A DNA stretch of 64,000 nucleotides from Aquaspirillum sp. LM1 (lineage in GTDB: Bacteria; Pseudomonadota; Gammaproteobacteria; Burkholderiales; Aquaspirillaceae): NCBI RefSeq assembly GCF_002002905.1, contig NZ_CP019509.1, positions 558,001 to 622,000 of the forward strand, given 5' to 3'. A model generated the notes under the pieces. It made no database searches and had not been told where the DNA came from. It worked only from the letters and a program-made list of their open reading frames with translations. Below, piece after piece: positions 36,018-47,782 of the stretch (within the stretch, counting starts at the first letter, position 1; every line of letters starts with the position of its first letter). The position numbers were made by a program, and so were the translations under genes.

Positions 36018-36863
36018 ATGAACGCAGCCGCCACGCTTCCCTGGCAAGATGGCTGGCAGGCCGAACTGGAACTGGCCTACCAGCGCCGCGATGGCCAGAG
36101 CGTGCCATCACGGCGCTGGCATCGCGGGCCGTTGCGGGTGCAAAAGCACTTTTACCCGGAAGGCCCGGCGGTTTGCCACCATATCCTCGTCCACCCACCC
36201 GGCGGCATTGCCGGTGGCGACCGCCTGCGGATTGACCTGCAGCTGGAAACTGGCGCGCACGCGCTGCTGACCAGCCCTGGCGCGGCCAAGTGGTACCGCT
36301 GCGACCACGCACCGGCGCAGCAGACGCTCACCGTCCGTCTGGCCGATGCCGCCACGCTGGAATGGCTGCCGCAGGAAACCATCCTGTTTGCCGGCGCACA
36401 GGCCGAGCTGCACAGCCAGATTCAGCTGCACGGCAGCGCCCGCCTGCTGTGGGGCGATGTGGTGTGCCTGGGCCGGCCCGCTGCCGGAGAACGCTTCAGC
36501 CATGGCCATTGGGCACAAGGCAGCGCGCTGTGGCGTGATGGCGCGCTGTTGTGGCAGGAACACACCTGGCTGGGTGGCGACGATCCGCTGCTGAATGCCG
36601 CTACTGGGCTGAATGGCCACACGGTGATGGCCACCCTGCTGTGGGCCGGCCCGGCGCTGGACGCCGATGCATTGGCGCTGGCGCGCGCCTGCTGCGCCGA
36701 ACACCGCCACGCTGCCTGCACCCAACTGCCCGGCGTGTGGCTGGCACGCTGGCTGGGCGATTCCGCCGAGGCGGCGCTGGCCTGGCAACGCGCACTGTGG
36801 CAGCGCCTGCGCCCCTACTGGCTGGATCGGCCAGCCGATGCGCCAAGAATCTGGCGCACCTGA
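36018..36863 (+). CDS. ureD: Urease accessory protein UreD (UreH)
   Basis: Scaffold that binds apo-urease and, with UreF and UreG, guides nickel to the active site. 281 residues, full length. Family landmarks: HHILVHPPGGIAGGD, LLTSPGAAKWYR, EWLPQETILFAGA. Start at the internal ATG 36018 (MNAAATLPWQDGWQAELELAYQRR); the open frame extends upstream into urtE sequence. First gene of ureDABCEF. Confidence 0.95.
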   Translation: MNAAATLPWQDGWQAELELAYQRRDGQSVPSRRWHRGPLRVQKHFYPEGPAVCHHILVHPPGGIAGGDRLRIDLQLETGAHALLTSPGAAKWYRCDHAPAQQTLTVRLADAATLEWLPQETILFAGAQAELHSQIQLHGSARLLWGDVVCLGRPAAGERFSHGHWAQGSALWRDGALLWQEHTWLGGDDPLLNAATGLNGHTVMATLLWAGPALDADALALARACCAEHRHAACTQLPGVWLARWLGDSAEAALAWQRALWQRLRPYWLDRPADAPRIWRT

Positions 36864-36925
36864 GCTGACCAACCTACCGCCAACCCGATTGAACGATCCC
36901 GATTTGATTATGTAAAGGAACCGGC

Positions 36926-37228
<303 letters not shown>

Positions 37229-37261
37229 CGCTCCCCCGAGCTGCTACGCAAAGGATATCGC

Positions 37262-37563
37262 ATGATTCCCGGAGAAATCCGCCCCGCCGAGGGCGACATC
37301 GAGCTGAACGCAGGGCGGCCCACCCTGACCCTGGTCGTGGCCAACAGCGGCGACCGGCCCATTCAGGTGGGCTCGCACTACCATTTTTATGAAACCAACG
37401 ACGCCCTGCAATTTGACCGCGCAGCCGCGCGCGGCTTCCGGCTGAATATTCCGGCGGGCACGGCGGTGCGCTTCGAGCCGGGCCAGTCGCGCACGGTTGA
37501 GCTGGTGGCACTGGCCGGCGCGCGCCGGGTGTATGGCTTTCAGGGCAAGGTGATGGGGGCGCT

Positions 37564-37567
<4 letters not shown>
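37262..37567 (+). CDS. ureB: Urease beta subunit
   Basis: 101 residues: [51 protein letters not shown] precedes the ATG; the stop overlaps ureC by 4 bp. Separate (not fused to gamma), as in enterobacterial and most betaproteobacterial ureases. Confidence 0.97.
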
Positions 37568-39264
<1,697 letters not shown>

Positions 39265-39274
39265 GGAGGCGGAC

Positions 39275-39793
39275 ATGCTGACCATTACCCGCCATGCCGA
39301 CCCTGGCGAACACGGCGACGTGACGCTGACCCTCAGTTACGAGCTGCGCAGCAAAACCCGGCTGCGCACCCGCAGCGCCGACGGCGAGGACGTGGCGATT
39401 TTCCTGCCATCGGGCAGCCCGCCGCTGGCCGACGGCGACCGCCTGCAGGCCAACGATGGCCGGGTGGTGCGGGTGTGCGCCCAGCCGGAAGCGCTGCTGC
39501 ATGTGAGCGCCATCAACCCGCGCGAGCTGAACCGCGCCGCCTACCACCTGGGCAACCGCCATGTGCCCGTGCAGGTGGGCGAAGGCTGGCTGCGGCTGGG
39601 GGCCGACAGCGTGCTGCAAGGCATGCTGGAACAGCTGGGCATGCTGGTGCAGCCGCTGCTGGCACCGTTTCAGCCAGAATCCGGTGCATATGGTGGCGGC
39701 CATCACCATTCGCACGGCAAGGACAGCGCGTTTCAGTATGCGCCGCGCCTGCACCAGTTTCGCCGCGACGGCAGCCCGGACGACGGCGCATGA
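39275..39793 (+). CDS. ureE: Urease accessory protein UreE (nickel chaperone)
   Basis: 172 residues: N-terminal peptide-binding domain, C-terminal metal-binding domain (NRHVPVQV, LGMLVQPLLAPFQPE) and a short His-rich segment GGGHHHSHGKD near 145-155 for nickel storage. AAGGAGG upstream of the ATG at 39275; overlaps ureF by 4 bp. Confidence 0.94.
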   Translation: MLTITRHADPGEHGDVTLTLSYELRSKTRLRTRSADGEDVAIFLPSGSPPLADGDRLQANDGRVVRVCAQPEALLHVSAINPRELNRAAYHLGNRHVPVQVGEGWLRLGADSVLQGMLEQLGMLVQPLLAPFQPESGAYGGGHHHSHGKDSAFQYAPRLHQFRRDGSPDDGA

Positions 39794-40470
39794 CCCCGCT
39801 GGCCGCGCTGCAATGCCTGCGTCTGGCCAGCCCCGGCCTGCCGATTGGCGGCTACAGCTACTCGCAAGGGCTGGAAACCGCCATCGACCTGGGCCAGATT
39901 CACGACCGCGCCAGCGCCGAGCGCTGGCTGTGCGGCCTGCTGGCCGGCCCGGTCAGCCGCTACGATGCTCCGATGCTGGCACGCGCCCACCGCGCCAGCG
40001 CCGCCGGTGACGACGCCGCGCTGCTGGCGCTGAACCAGACCCTGCTGGCCAGCCGCGACAGCCGCGAGCAGCGCCAGGAAAGCGTGCAGATGGGCTATTC
40101 GCTGCGCCAGCTGCTGCTGGCCTTGCCGGAAACTGCCAGCCAGCCGCTGCCTGCCGCGCTGCAAACCGGCGAGCTGGCATTCATCCTGGCCTACGGCTGG
40201 GCGGGCTGCCGGCTGGGGCTGGACGAAGCCACGCTGGTGCAGGCGTATTTATGGAGCTGGCTGGAAAACCAGGTGATGGTGCTGATGAAGGCGCTGCCCA
40301 TGGGACAAACCGTGGGCCAGCAACTGATGTCGGCGCTGCTGCCGCTGCTGGCTGAGGCCACCCAGCGCGCCATCCGCCTGCCGGACCAGCAGCTCAGCAG
40401 CCTGGCCCCGATGCAAAGCTGGATGGCCATGCAGCACGAAACCCAATACAGCCGGCTATTCCGGTCGTGA
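39790..40470 (+). CDS. ureF: Urease accessory protein UreF
   Basis: 226 all-helical residues: LRLASPGLPIGGYSYSQGLE at the start, SRDSREQRQESVQMGYSLRQLL and a C-terminal MQHETQYSRLFRS, the conserved tail that contacts UreD. Starts in the ureE stop (ATGA). In most genomes ureG follows at once; here 1.2 kb of repeats intervene. Confidence 0.95.
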   Translation: MTPLAALQCLRLASPGLPIGGYSYSQGLETAIDLGQIHDRASAERWLCGLLAGPVSRYDAPMLARAHRASAAGDDAALLALNQTLLASRDSREQRQESVQMGYSLRQLLLALPETASQPLPAALQTGELAFILAYGWAGCRLGLDEATLVQAYLWSWLENQVMVLMKALPMGQTVGQQLMSALLPLLAEATQRAIRLPDQQLSSLAPMQSWMAMQHETQYSRLFRS

Positions 40471-40503
40471 TCAATGGGTGGGGGGATCGCTGTGGTGGCG
40501 TCT

Positions 40504-41562
40504 GGATTCCCGCCTGCGCGGGAATGACGGGGGTAGAGGGAAAGCGATGGTGAAGGTGATCACCGCGCCTTTTTATCCCGCTGCCCCTTGCGCCCCACCG
40601 CGTCGTCCCCGCGTAGGCGGGGACCCAGGCCAGTGTCTGCAGCGAGCCTGGGCGAAGGCTGGACGGACGGTGAGTGATTCTGGCCATCACGCGCCGTGGC
40701 CCGTGCTGGATTCCCGCCTGCGCGGGAATGACGGGGGTGGAGGGGGCTGGCGATGGTGAAGGTGATCACCGCGCCTTTTTACCCCCGCTGCCCCTTGCGC
40801 CCCACCGCGTCGTCCCCGCGTAGGCGGGGACCCAGGCCAGTGTCCACAGCGAGCACGGGTGAAGGTGGGACGGACGGTGAGTGATTCTGGCCATCACGCG
40901 CCGTGGCCCGTGCTGGATTCCCGCCTGCGCGGGAATGACGGCGGTGGAGGGTGCTGGCGATGGTGAAGGCGGTTACCGCGCCTTTTTATCCTGCTGCCCG
41001 TTGCGCACCACCGCGTCGTCCCCGCGTAGGCGGGGACCCAGGCCAGTGTCTGCAGCGAGCCTGGGTGAAGGTGGGACGGACGGTGATTGACTCTGGCCGT
41101 CACGCGCCGTGGCCCACGCTGGATTCCCGCCTGCGCGGGAATGACGGGAGTGGAGGGGCCGGCGATGGTGAAGGCGGTTACCGCGCCTTTTTATCCCCGC
41201 AGCCCGTTGCGCCCCACCGCGTCGTTCCCGCGTAGGCGGGGACCCAGGCCAGTGTCCACAGCGAGCCTGGGCGAAGATGGGACGGACAGTGAGTGATTCT
41301 GGCCATCACGCGCAGTGGCCCGTGCTGGATTCCCGCCTGCGCGGGAATGACGGGGGTTGAGGGTGCTGGCGATGGTGAAGGTGACCACCGCGCCTTTTTA
41401 TCCCCGCAGCCCCTTGCGCCCCACCGCGTCGTCCCCGCGTAGGCGGGGACCCAGGCCAGTGTCTACAGCGAGCCTGGGCGAAGGCTGGACGGACGGTGAG
41501 TGATTCTGGCCATCACGCGCCGTGGCCCACACTGGATTCCCGCCTGTGCGGAATGACGGCGG
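40504..41562. repeat. Tandem array of a 206-bp unit between ureF and ureG
   Basis: The block starting GGATTCCCGCCTGCGCGGGA recurs at 40504, 40708, 40915, 41121, 41327 and 41534 (spacings 204-207 bp): five full units and a short sixth. Each unit holds two different palindromes, TTCCCGC-CTGC-GCGGGAA and, about 105 bp later, TCCCCGC-GTAG-GCGGGGA, which is followed by CCCAGGCCAGTGT. Units differ by scattered substitutions. Short open frames in it (69-94 codons) are repeat translations. The flanks 40471-40503 and 41563-41670 hold no gene; the latter has two more hairpins (CCGGCGC-GT-GCGCCGG and GGCCCGC..GCGGGCC) and the ureG RBS. Confidence 0.92.
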
Positions 41563-41670
41563 CGGAGGGGGATTGGCAAGATTGATTTTTCATCCGGCGC
41601 GTGCGCCGGCAACGATTCACCCCGGCCCGCTTTCTATTGATGGCGGGCCAGATTCAATAAGGAGCATTTC

Positions 41671-42303
41671 ATGTCAGCCACCCCTCTGCGCGTGGGCATC
41701 GGCGGGCCGGTTGGATCCGGCAAGACCCACCTCACCTGGGCATTGTGCACCGCCCTGCGTGAGCGCTACCACATTGCCGTGGTCACCAACGACATCTACA
41801 CCCAGGAAGACGCCCAGTTTCTGGTGCGCAATGAAGCGCTGTCTCCCGACCGCATCATCGGGGTGGAAACCGGTGGGTGCCCACACACCGCCATCCGCGA
41901 AGACGCGTCGATCAATCTGGAAGCCATCGCCCGGCTTAACGCCCGTCACCCCGATCTGGAGGTGATTTTTGTCGAGTCCGGCGGCGACAATCTGGCCGCC
42001 ACCTTCAGCCCGGAATTGTCTGACCTGACCATTTACGTGATTGATGTCTCCGCTGGCGACAAAATCCCGCGCAAGGGCGGGCCGGGCATTTGCAAATCCG
42101 ACCTGCTGGTGATCAACAAGATCGACCTGGCCCCGCTGGTGGGGGCGTCGCTGGAGGTGATGGCGCGCGACGCCAAAACCATGCGCGGCGAACGGCCATT
42201 CTTGTTTTCCAATCTGAAAACGGGTCAGGGGCTGGCCGACATCATTGCCCTGATCGAAGACAAAGGCATGCTCAACCTGAATCCGGAGGCTTCTCATGGG
42301 TAA
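41671..42303 (+). CDS. ureG: Urease accessory GTPase UreG
   Basis: GTP-dependent nickel-delivery protein, 210 residues. P-loop [27 protein letters not shown], the CPH metal-binding motif in [29 protein letters not shown], and the base-recognition [15 protein letters not shown] 7 nt before the ATG. Overlaps ureJ by 8 bp. Being separated from ureF by the array, its level may depend on read-through or on a local promoter. Confidence 0.97.
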   Translation: MSATPLRVGIGGPVGSGKTHLTWALCTALRERYHIAVVTNDIYTQEDAQFLVRNEALSPDRIIGVETGGCPHTAIREDASINLEAIARLNARHPDLEVIFVESGGDNLAATFSPELSDLTIYVIDVSAGDKIPRKGGPGICKSDLLVINKIDLAPLVGASLEVMARDAKTMRGERPFLFSNLKTGQGLADIIALIEDKGMLNLNPEASHG

Positions 42304-42856
42304 ATTTCTGCTGTTTTTTCCGCTGGCGCTGGCCAGTCATGCCGCGCTGGCCCACAGTGGCCACGATAGCGCCACTTTGTTTGCCGGCTTCAGCCACCCG
42401 CTGGGCGGGCTGGACCATCTGCTGGCCATGCTGGCAATTGGCCTGTGGGCCGGTCAGCAAGGTGGCGCGGCGCGCTGGCAGGCACCGTTGAGTTTTGTGC
42501 TGCTCCTGGCGCTGGGCGGCGCGCTGGGCATGGCCGGGCTGGCGTTGCCGGGCGTGGAAGGCGGCATTGCCGCGTCGGTGCTGGTATTGGGCCTGCTGGT
42601 GGCGGGCCAGGCCCGGCTGCCGCGCGCGGTGGGTCTGGCGCTGGCCGGCGGGTTTGCCTTGCTGCATGGCCTGGCCCATGGCGCAGAAATGCCGCTGGAT
42701 GGCAGCCCGCTGGCCTACGCTGCCGGCTTTGTGCTGGCGTCGGCCTGCCTGCATCTGATCGGGCTGGGGGTGTCGTTGCCGCTGCAGCGGCTGGCCAGGG
42801 CGCTGGGTGCCGCGATTGCCGTGGCCGGGGCGGGTTTGTTGTTCGGGCTGGTGTAG
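42296..42856 (+). CDS. ureJ: HupE/UreJ-family nickel transporter
   Basis: 186 residues: a signal-like first helix ([19 protein letters not shown]), then HSGHDS and about six hydrophobic helices with the family motif [12 protein letters not shown] and the second His cluster [12 protein letters not shown]. Secondary metal permease supplying Ni2+ for urease. Last gene of the locus, overlapping ureG by 8 bp, so co-translated. Family call firm; metal inferred from context. Confidence 0.92.
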   Translation: MGKFLLFFPLALASHAALAHSGHDSATLFAGFSHPLGGLDHLLAMLAIGLWAGQQGGAARWQAPLSFVLLLALGGALGMAGLALPGVEGGIAASVLVLGLLVAGQARLPRAVGLALAGGFALLHGLAHGAEMPLDGSPLAYAAGFVLASACLHLIGLGVSLPLQRLARALGAAIAVAGAGLLFGLV

Positions 42857-42913
42857 GTGTTTTTCTGCCCGCTCCCCGGTGTATTCAGGGCCGGAGGGCG
42901 GGCAGCTGCTGGC

Positions 42914-44449
42914 TCAAAACAGCAGCTCGCGGCGGTCCTTGTCCACCTTGCAGCTGAATTGCTGCGCCACCGTGCCGTGCTCGTCCACGCTTTCCAGCCG
43001 CACATCAAAGCCCCACAGCCGGGCAATATGCTTGATGACCTCGTCGGCGCTACCGCTGTCCAGCGGGCGGCGGTTGTGCCGGGTGTGGCGCAAGGTCAGG
43101 CTGCGGTCGCCGCGCACGTCCACCGACCACACCTGGATATTCGGCTCGCGTGAGCCCAGGTTGTATTGCTCGGCCAGGGTTTGCCGCACCTTGCGGTAGC
43201 CGTTGTCGTCGTGGATGGCCGGTACGTACAGCTTGTCGGCACGGTCGTCGTCGCGCACGGCAAACAGGCGGAAGTCGCGGATCAGCTTGGGCGACAGGTA
43301 CTGGGCAATAAAGCTTTCATCCTTGAAATTGCGCATGGCAAAGTTCAGCGTGGGCAGCCAGGGCTGGCCGGCCATGTCGGGAAACCATTCGCGGTCTTCG
43401 GCGGTGGGGGCTTCGCAAATGCGGCGCATGTCCTGATACATGGCAAAGCCCAGTGCATACGGGTTGATGCCGGAATACCAGCGGCTGGTCACGGGGGGCT
43501 GGTAAATCACATTGGTGTGCGACTGCAAAAACTCCATCATAAAGCCATCGGTGCACAGGCCCTTGTCGTACAGGCGGTTGAGCAGGGTGTAGTGCCAGAA
43601 GGTGGCCCAGCCTTCGTTCATCACCTGGGTTTGCCGCTGCGGATAGAAATACTGCGCCACCTTGCGCACGATGCGCACCACTTCGCGCTGCCATGGTTCC
43701 AGCAGCGGGGCAGATTTTTCGATGAAGTACAGCAGGTTTTCCTGTGGCTCAACCGGAAAACGCAGTGGCTCGTTGCCCTCCTCGCTGGCCTGACGGCGCG
43801 GGATGGTGCGCCACAGGTCGTTGATTTGCAGCTGCTGGTAGGCTTCCCGTTCGTGCTGGCGCAGTTTTTCCTGCGCCAGCGACAGCTTGGCCGGGCGCTT
43901 GTAGCGGTCCACGCCGTAGTTCATCAGCGCATGGCACGAATCCAGTAGCATTTCCACCGCATCAAAGCCGTAGCGCTCTTCGCACTGGCTGAGGTAATCG
44001 CGGGCAAACACCAGGTAGTCGATGATGGCCGAGGCGTCGGTCCAGGTGCGAAACAGATAATTGCCCTTGAAAAAGCTGTTGTGGCCATACGCGGCGTGGG
44101 CGATGACCAGCGCCTGCATGGTCATTGAGTTTTCTTCCATCAGATAGGAAATGCACGGATTGGAGTTGATCACAATCTCGTAAGCCAGGCCCATCTGGCC
44201 GCGCTTGTAGCTTTTTTCGGTGGAGACAAACTGCTTGCCAAAGCTCCAGTGGTGGTAGTTCACCGGCATGCCCACTGACGAGTAGGCATCCATCATCTGT
44301 TCGGCGGTGATGATTTCCAGCTGGTTGGGGTAGATGTCCAGGCCGAATTCGTCGCAGGCAATGGCGTGGATTTCCCGGTCGTAGGTTTCGATCAGGTCAA
44401 AGGTCCATTCCGAGCTGGTGGAGATCGGGGTGCGGGGGCTGGGCGCCAT
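42914..44449 (-). CDS. SpoVR-family protein (YcgB)
   Basis: 511 residues, full length. Conserved SpoVR blocks: DEFGLDIYPNQLEIITAEQMMDAY, MPVNYHHWSFGKQF, ISYLMEENSMTMQALVIAHAAYGHNSFFKGN, MNEGWATFWHYTLLN (HExxH-like spacing absent, but the conserved EGWA). Start at 44449 (MAPSPRTP), with GGAG 8 nt upstream; the longer frame to 44653 overlaps the preceding gene and is rejected. Third gene after yeaG and yeaH; in enterobacteria these three are RpoS-dependent and linked to nitrogen starvation. Biochemical function unknown. Confidence 0.92.
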   Translation of the reverse strand: MAPSPRTPISTSSEWTFDLIETYDREIHAIACDEFGLDIYPNQLEIITAEQMMDAYSSVGMPVNYHHWSFGKQFVSTEKSYKRGQMGLAYEIVINSNPCISYLMEENSMTMQALVIAHAAYGHNSFFKGNYLFRTWTDASAIIDYLVFARDYLSQCEERYGFDAVEMLLDSCHALMNYGVDRYKRPAKLSLAQEKLRQHEREAYQQLQINDLWRTIPRRQASEEGNEPLRFPVEPQENLLYFIEKSAPLLEPWQREVVRIVRKVAQYFYPQRQTQVMNEGWATFWHYTLLNRLYDKGLCTDGFMMEFLQSHTNVIYQPPVTSRWYSGINPYALGFAMYQDMRRICEAPTAEDREWFPDMAGQPWLPTLNFAMRNFKDESFIAQYLSPKLIRDFRLFAVRDDDRADKLYVPAIHDDNGYRKVRQTLAEQYNLGSREPNIQVWSVDVRGDRSLTLRHTRHNRRPLDSGSADEVIKHIARLWGFDVRLESVDEHGTVAQQFSCKVDKDRRELLF

Positions 44450-44477
44450 GGCGGACTCTCCTAGAGTGGGAAGCTGG

Positions 44478-45758
44478 CTAGGCCAGTTCACGGCCTGTGC
44501 TGGGCTGGCGTTTGAACAGTTCGCGAAACACCGGGTAGATGTCGGCGGCGTTGCGGATTTTCTGCATGGCAAACTGCGGATTGCCGCTCTGCACGCGCAG
44601 GTATTCGTACCACAGGTTTTGCGGCTCGCCCTCGGTGATTTCAATGTAGGCAAAGTATTGCACCAGCGGCAGCAGCTGGGCTTCCAGCAGTTTGCCGCAA
44701 TTGGCCGAGTCGCTGTCCCAGTTGTCGCCGTCCGAGGCTTGCGCGGCGTAGATATTCCAGTCGTCGCTGGGGTAACGCTGGCGGATGATGTCGTGCATCA
44801 GCACCAGCGCCGACGACACCACGGTGCCGCCCGATTCACGCGAGTGAAAAAAGTTTTCTTCGTCCACTTCCATCGCGCTGGTGTGGTGGCGGATGAACAC
44901 CAGCTCGATTTTTTCGTAGCTCTTTTGCAAGAACAGATACAGCAGGATGAAAAACCGCTTGGCGATGTCTTTTTTGGCTTCGTCCATCGAGCCCGACACA
45001 TCCATGATGCAGAACATCACTGCCTGGCTGGTGGGCTTGGGCACGCGCGCGCGGTTGTTGTAGCGCAGGTCGAACGGGTCGAGAAACGGAATGCTCGCGG
45101 CTTTGTCGCGCAGGCGGTGAATCTTGCTGCGCAGCGCCCGCACCAGCGGGTCGTCCTCGCTGCAGGATTCCAGCAGTTCGTCGAGCTCTTCTTCGGCGTC
45201 GTGCAGTTCGGCCAGGGTGGGCGCGCCCAGGGCAATGCGCCGCGCCTGTGCGCCGCGCAGTGAGCGGACAATGCTGATGTTGGTGGGCGTGCCGTCGCTG
45301 GTGTAGCCGGCGCGCACGCTTTTCCATTCTTCGTTGCCGGTCAGCTGGGTTTTGATCAGATTGGGCAGCGCCAGATCTTCAAAGAAAAAATTCATGAACT
45401 CTTCGCGGCTGAGTTCAAAGGCAAAGTCGTCCTCGCCACCGCCTTGATCGGATGCCTTGCCGCCCTTGCCGCCACCACCGCCATCCGGGCGGGCAATATG
45501 GTCGCCGGCCACAAACTCTTCATTGCCCGGATGCACCACGTCGCGCACGCCGCCCGAGCCATGGTGAAACGTGGGTTCGGACACGTCGCGCACCGGGATG
45601 GTGACTTTTTCGCCGCTGCTGATGTCGGTGATGCTGCGCCCCTTGATGGCGCGCGCCACCGACTGGCGGATTTGCGTACGAAACCGGCGCAGGAACCGCT
45701 CGCGGTTCACCGCCGACTTGTTCTTGCCATTAAGCCGTCTGTCGATAAGGTGAGACAT
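44478..45758 (-). CDS. yeaH: YeaH/YhbH-family protein (DUF444, VWA-like)
   Basis: 426 residues. N-terminal DUF444 block (MSHLIDRRLNGKNKSAVNRERFLRRF), a Gly-rich linker (GGGGGKGGK near 95), and a von Willebrand A domain with MIDAS motif MDVSGSMDEAKK near 250. Function unknown; encoded between the PrkA kinase and SpoVR, with which it is conserved. Gap of 28 bp to spoVR and about 95 bp to yeaG indicates one operon. Confidence 0.93.
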   Translation of the reverse strand: MSHLIDRRLNGKNKSAVNRERFLRRFRTQIRQSVARAIKGRSITDISSGEKVTIPVRDVSEPTFHHGSGGVRDVVHPGNEEFVAGDHIARPDGGGGGKGGKASDQGGGEDDFAFELSREEFMNFFFEDLALPNLIKTQLTGNEEWKSVRAGYTSDGTPTNISIVRSLRGAQARRIALGAPTLAELHDAEEELDELLESCSEDDPLVRALRSKIHRLRDKAASIPFLDPFDLRYNNRARVPKPTSQAVMFCIMDVSGSMDEAKKDIAKRFFILLYLFLQKSYEKIELVFIRHHTSAMEVDEENFFHSRESGGTVVSSALVLMHDIIRQRYPSDDWNIYAAQASDGDNWDSDSANCGKLLEAQLLPLVQYFAYIEITEGEPQNLWYEYLRVQSGNPQFAMQKIRNAADIYPVFRELFKRQPSTGRELA

Positions 45759-45853
45759 GGTTCACGTCCTTCGCTGGGTCATTGCCGTGGCCGTAACCGC
45801 CCCTGGGCAGGCGCGCCCCAGGGGTGTGGGTCCGGCGTTGCGCGGGGGCGCGA

Positions 45854-47782
45854 TCAGGACGATTTTCTGACGCGCAGATACCATTCGCACAACAGGCGCA
45901 CCTGCTTGGCGGTGTAGCCCTTTTCCACCATGCGGTTGACAAAGTCTTCGTGCTTTTTCGCTTCGTCGTTGCTGGATTTGGCATTGAACGAAATCACCGG
46001 CAGCAGCTCTTCGGTGTTGGAGAACATCTTCTTCTCGATCACCGTGCGCAGCTTTTCGTAGCTGGTCCAGGTTGGGTTCTTGCCGGCATTGTTGGCCCGT
46101 GCCCGCAGCACGAAGTTGACGATTTCGTTGCGGAAGTCTTTCGGGTTGGAAATCCCGGCAGGTTTCTCGATCTTTTCCAGTTCGTTGTTCAGTGCATTGC
46201 GGTCAAAGCTTTCGCCCGTGTCCGGGTCGCGGAACTCCTGATCCTGAATCCAGTAGTCGGCAAAGGTCACATAGCGGTCAAAGATGTTCTGGCCATACTC
46301 GGAGTAGCTTTCCAGATAGGCGGTCTGGATTTCCTTGCCAATGAATTCCACATACTTGGGTGCCAGGTATTCCTTCAGGAAGGTCATGTACTTCTGTTCG
46401 GTTTCCTGCGGGAACTGCTCGCGCTCGATCTGCTGCTCCAGAATGTAGAGCAGATGCACCGGGTTGGCCGCCACTTCGGTGTGGTCAAAGTTGAACACCC
46501 GCGACAGAATCTTGTAGGCAAAGCGGGTGGACAGGCCGTTCATGCCCTCGTCTACCCCGGCATAGTCGCGGTATTCCTGAATCGACTTGGCCTTGGGGTC
46601 GGTGTCTTTCAGGTTTTCGCCATCGTACACCTGCATCTTGCTGAACAGGCTGGAGTTTTCCGGGTCTTTCAGCCGCGACAGCACGGCAAACTGCGCCATC
46701 ATCTTCAGCGTGCCGGGGGCGCATGGCGCTTTGGCCAGCGACGAGTTTTTCAGCAGCTTGTCGTAAATCTGGATTTCTTCGCTCACCCGCAGGCAATACG
46801 GCACCTTGACGATGTAAATCCGGTCGAGGAAGGCCTCGTTGTTCTTGTTGTTGCGGAAGGTTTTCCATTCCGATTCATTCGAGTGGGCCAGAATCACCCC
46901 CTCAAACGGAATCGCGCCAAAGCCTTCGGTGCCCTTGAAGTTGCCTTCCTGGGTGGCGGTCAGCAGCGGGTGGAGCACCTTGATCGGTGCCTTGAACATT
47001 TCCACAAATTCCAGCAAGCCCTGGTTGGCCAGGCACAGCCCGCCGGAGTAGCTGTAGGCGTCCGGATCGTCCTGGGCAAATTTCTCCAGCTTGCGGATGT
47101 CCACCTTGCCCACCAGGCTGGAAATATCCTGGTTGTTTTCATCACCCGGCTCGGTTTTCGACACCGCCACCTGACGCAGTACCGACGGATAGCGTTTCAC
47201 CACCCGAAACTGGTTGATGTCGCCGTTGAACTCCTGCAGCCGCTTGACTGCCCACGGGCTGGGGATGGTTTTCAGGTAACGCAGCGGAATGCCGAACTGT
47301 TCCTGCAGAATCTCGCCGTCTTCGTCGGCATTGAACAGCCCCAGCGGCGATTCGTTCACCGGCGAACCCTTGATGCAATAAAACGGCACCTTTTCCATCA
47401 GCTCCTTGAGCTTTTCGGCAATCGACGACTTGCCGCCACCCACCGGGCCAAGCAGATAGAGGATCTGTTTCTTTTCTTCCAGCCCCTGCGCAGCATGGCG
47501 AAAGTAAGCCACCACTTGCTCGATGGCTTCTTCCATGCCGTAAAACTCGCGAAACGCCGGATACACCTTGAGCACCTTGTTGGTGAAGATGCGCGACAGC
47601 CGCGAGTCGTGGCGGGTGTCAATCAGCTCGGGCTCGCCAATCGCCATCAGCATGCGCTCGGACGCCGTGGCGTAGGCGGACGGATTCTGCCGGCAAATTT
47701 CGAGGAATTCCTTCAGCGAATATTCCTCTTCTCGACTGCGATCATAACGGCTGGCGAAACTGGCAAAGATATCGGCGTTCAT
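45854..47782 (-). CDS. yeaG: PrkA-family serine protein kinase / AAA protein (YeaG)
   Basis: 642 residues: N-terminal AAA PrkA domain with Walker A LLGPVGGGKSSIAEKL (about 100-115), Walker-B-like and GILVxEF-type segments (VNESPLGLFNADEDGE, GGLCLANQGLLEFVEMFK), and the C-terminal PrkA domain with YLILEQQIER-like helices. Homologues autophosphorylate and affect survival under nitrogen starvation and stress. First gene of yeaG-yeaH-spoVR, reading leftward. Start at ATG 47782, with AGGAGTCTC upstream. Confidence 0.94.
   Translation of the reverse strand: MNADIFASFASRYDRSREEEYSLKEFLEICRQNPSAYATASERMLMAIGEPELIDTRHDSRLSRIFTNKVLKVYPAFREFYGMEEAIEQVVAYFRHAAQGLEEKKQILYLLGPVGGGKSSIAEKLKELMEKVPFYCIKGSPVNESPLGLFNADEDGEILQEQFGIPLRYLKTIPSPWAVKRLQEFNGDINQFRVVKRYPSVLRQVAVSKTEPGDENNQDISSLVGKVDIRKLEKFAQDDPDAYSYSGGLCLANQGLLEFVEMFKAPIKVLHPLLTATQEGNFKGTEGFGAIPFEGVILAHSNESEWKTFRNNKNNEAFLDRIYIVKVPYCLRVSEEIQIYDKLLKNSSLAKAPCAPGTLKMMAQFAVLSRLKDPENSSLFSKMQVYDGENLKDTDPKAKSIQEYRDYAGVDEGMNGLSTRFAYKILSRVFNFDHTEVAANPVHLLYILEQQIEREQFPQETEQKYMTFLKEYLAPKYVEFIGKEIQTAYLESYSEYGQNIFDRYVTFADYWIQDQEFRDPDTGESFDRNALNNELEKIEKPAGISNPKDFRNEIVNFVLRARANNAGKNPTWTSYEKLRTVIEKKMFSNTEELLPVISFNAKSSNDEAKKHEDFVNRMVEKGYTAKQVRLLCEWYLRVRKSS

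Noticed and set aside
40504-41562. CRISPR array
   Set aside because: The repeat unit is 206 bp, nearly the whole unit is conserved, and there are no unique 30-40-bp spacers or cas genes.
42865-42903. Terminator between ureJ and spoVR
   Set aside because: A GC-rich inverted repeat exists (CTGCCCGC / GCGGGCAG) but has no T tract on the exit side in either direction.
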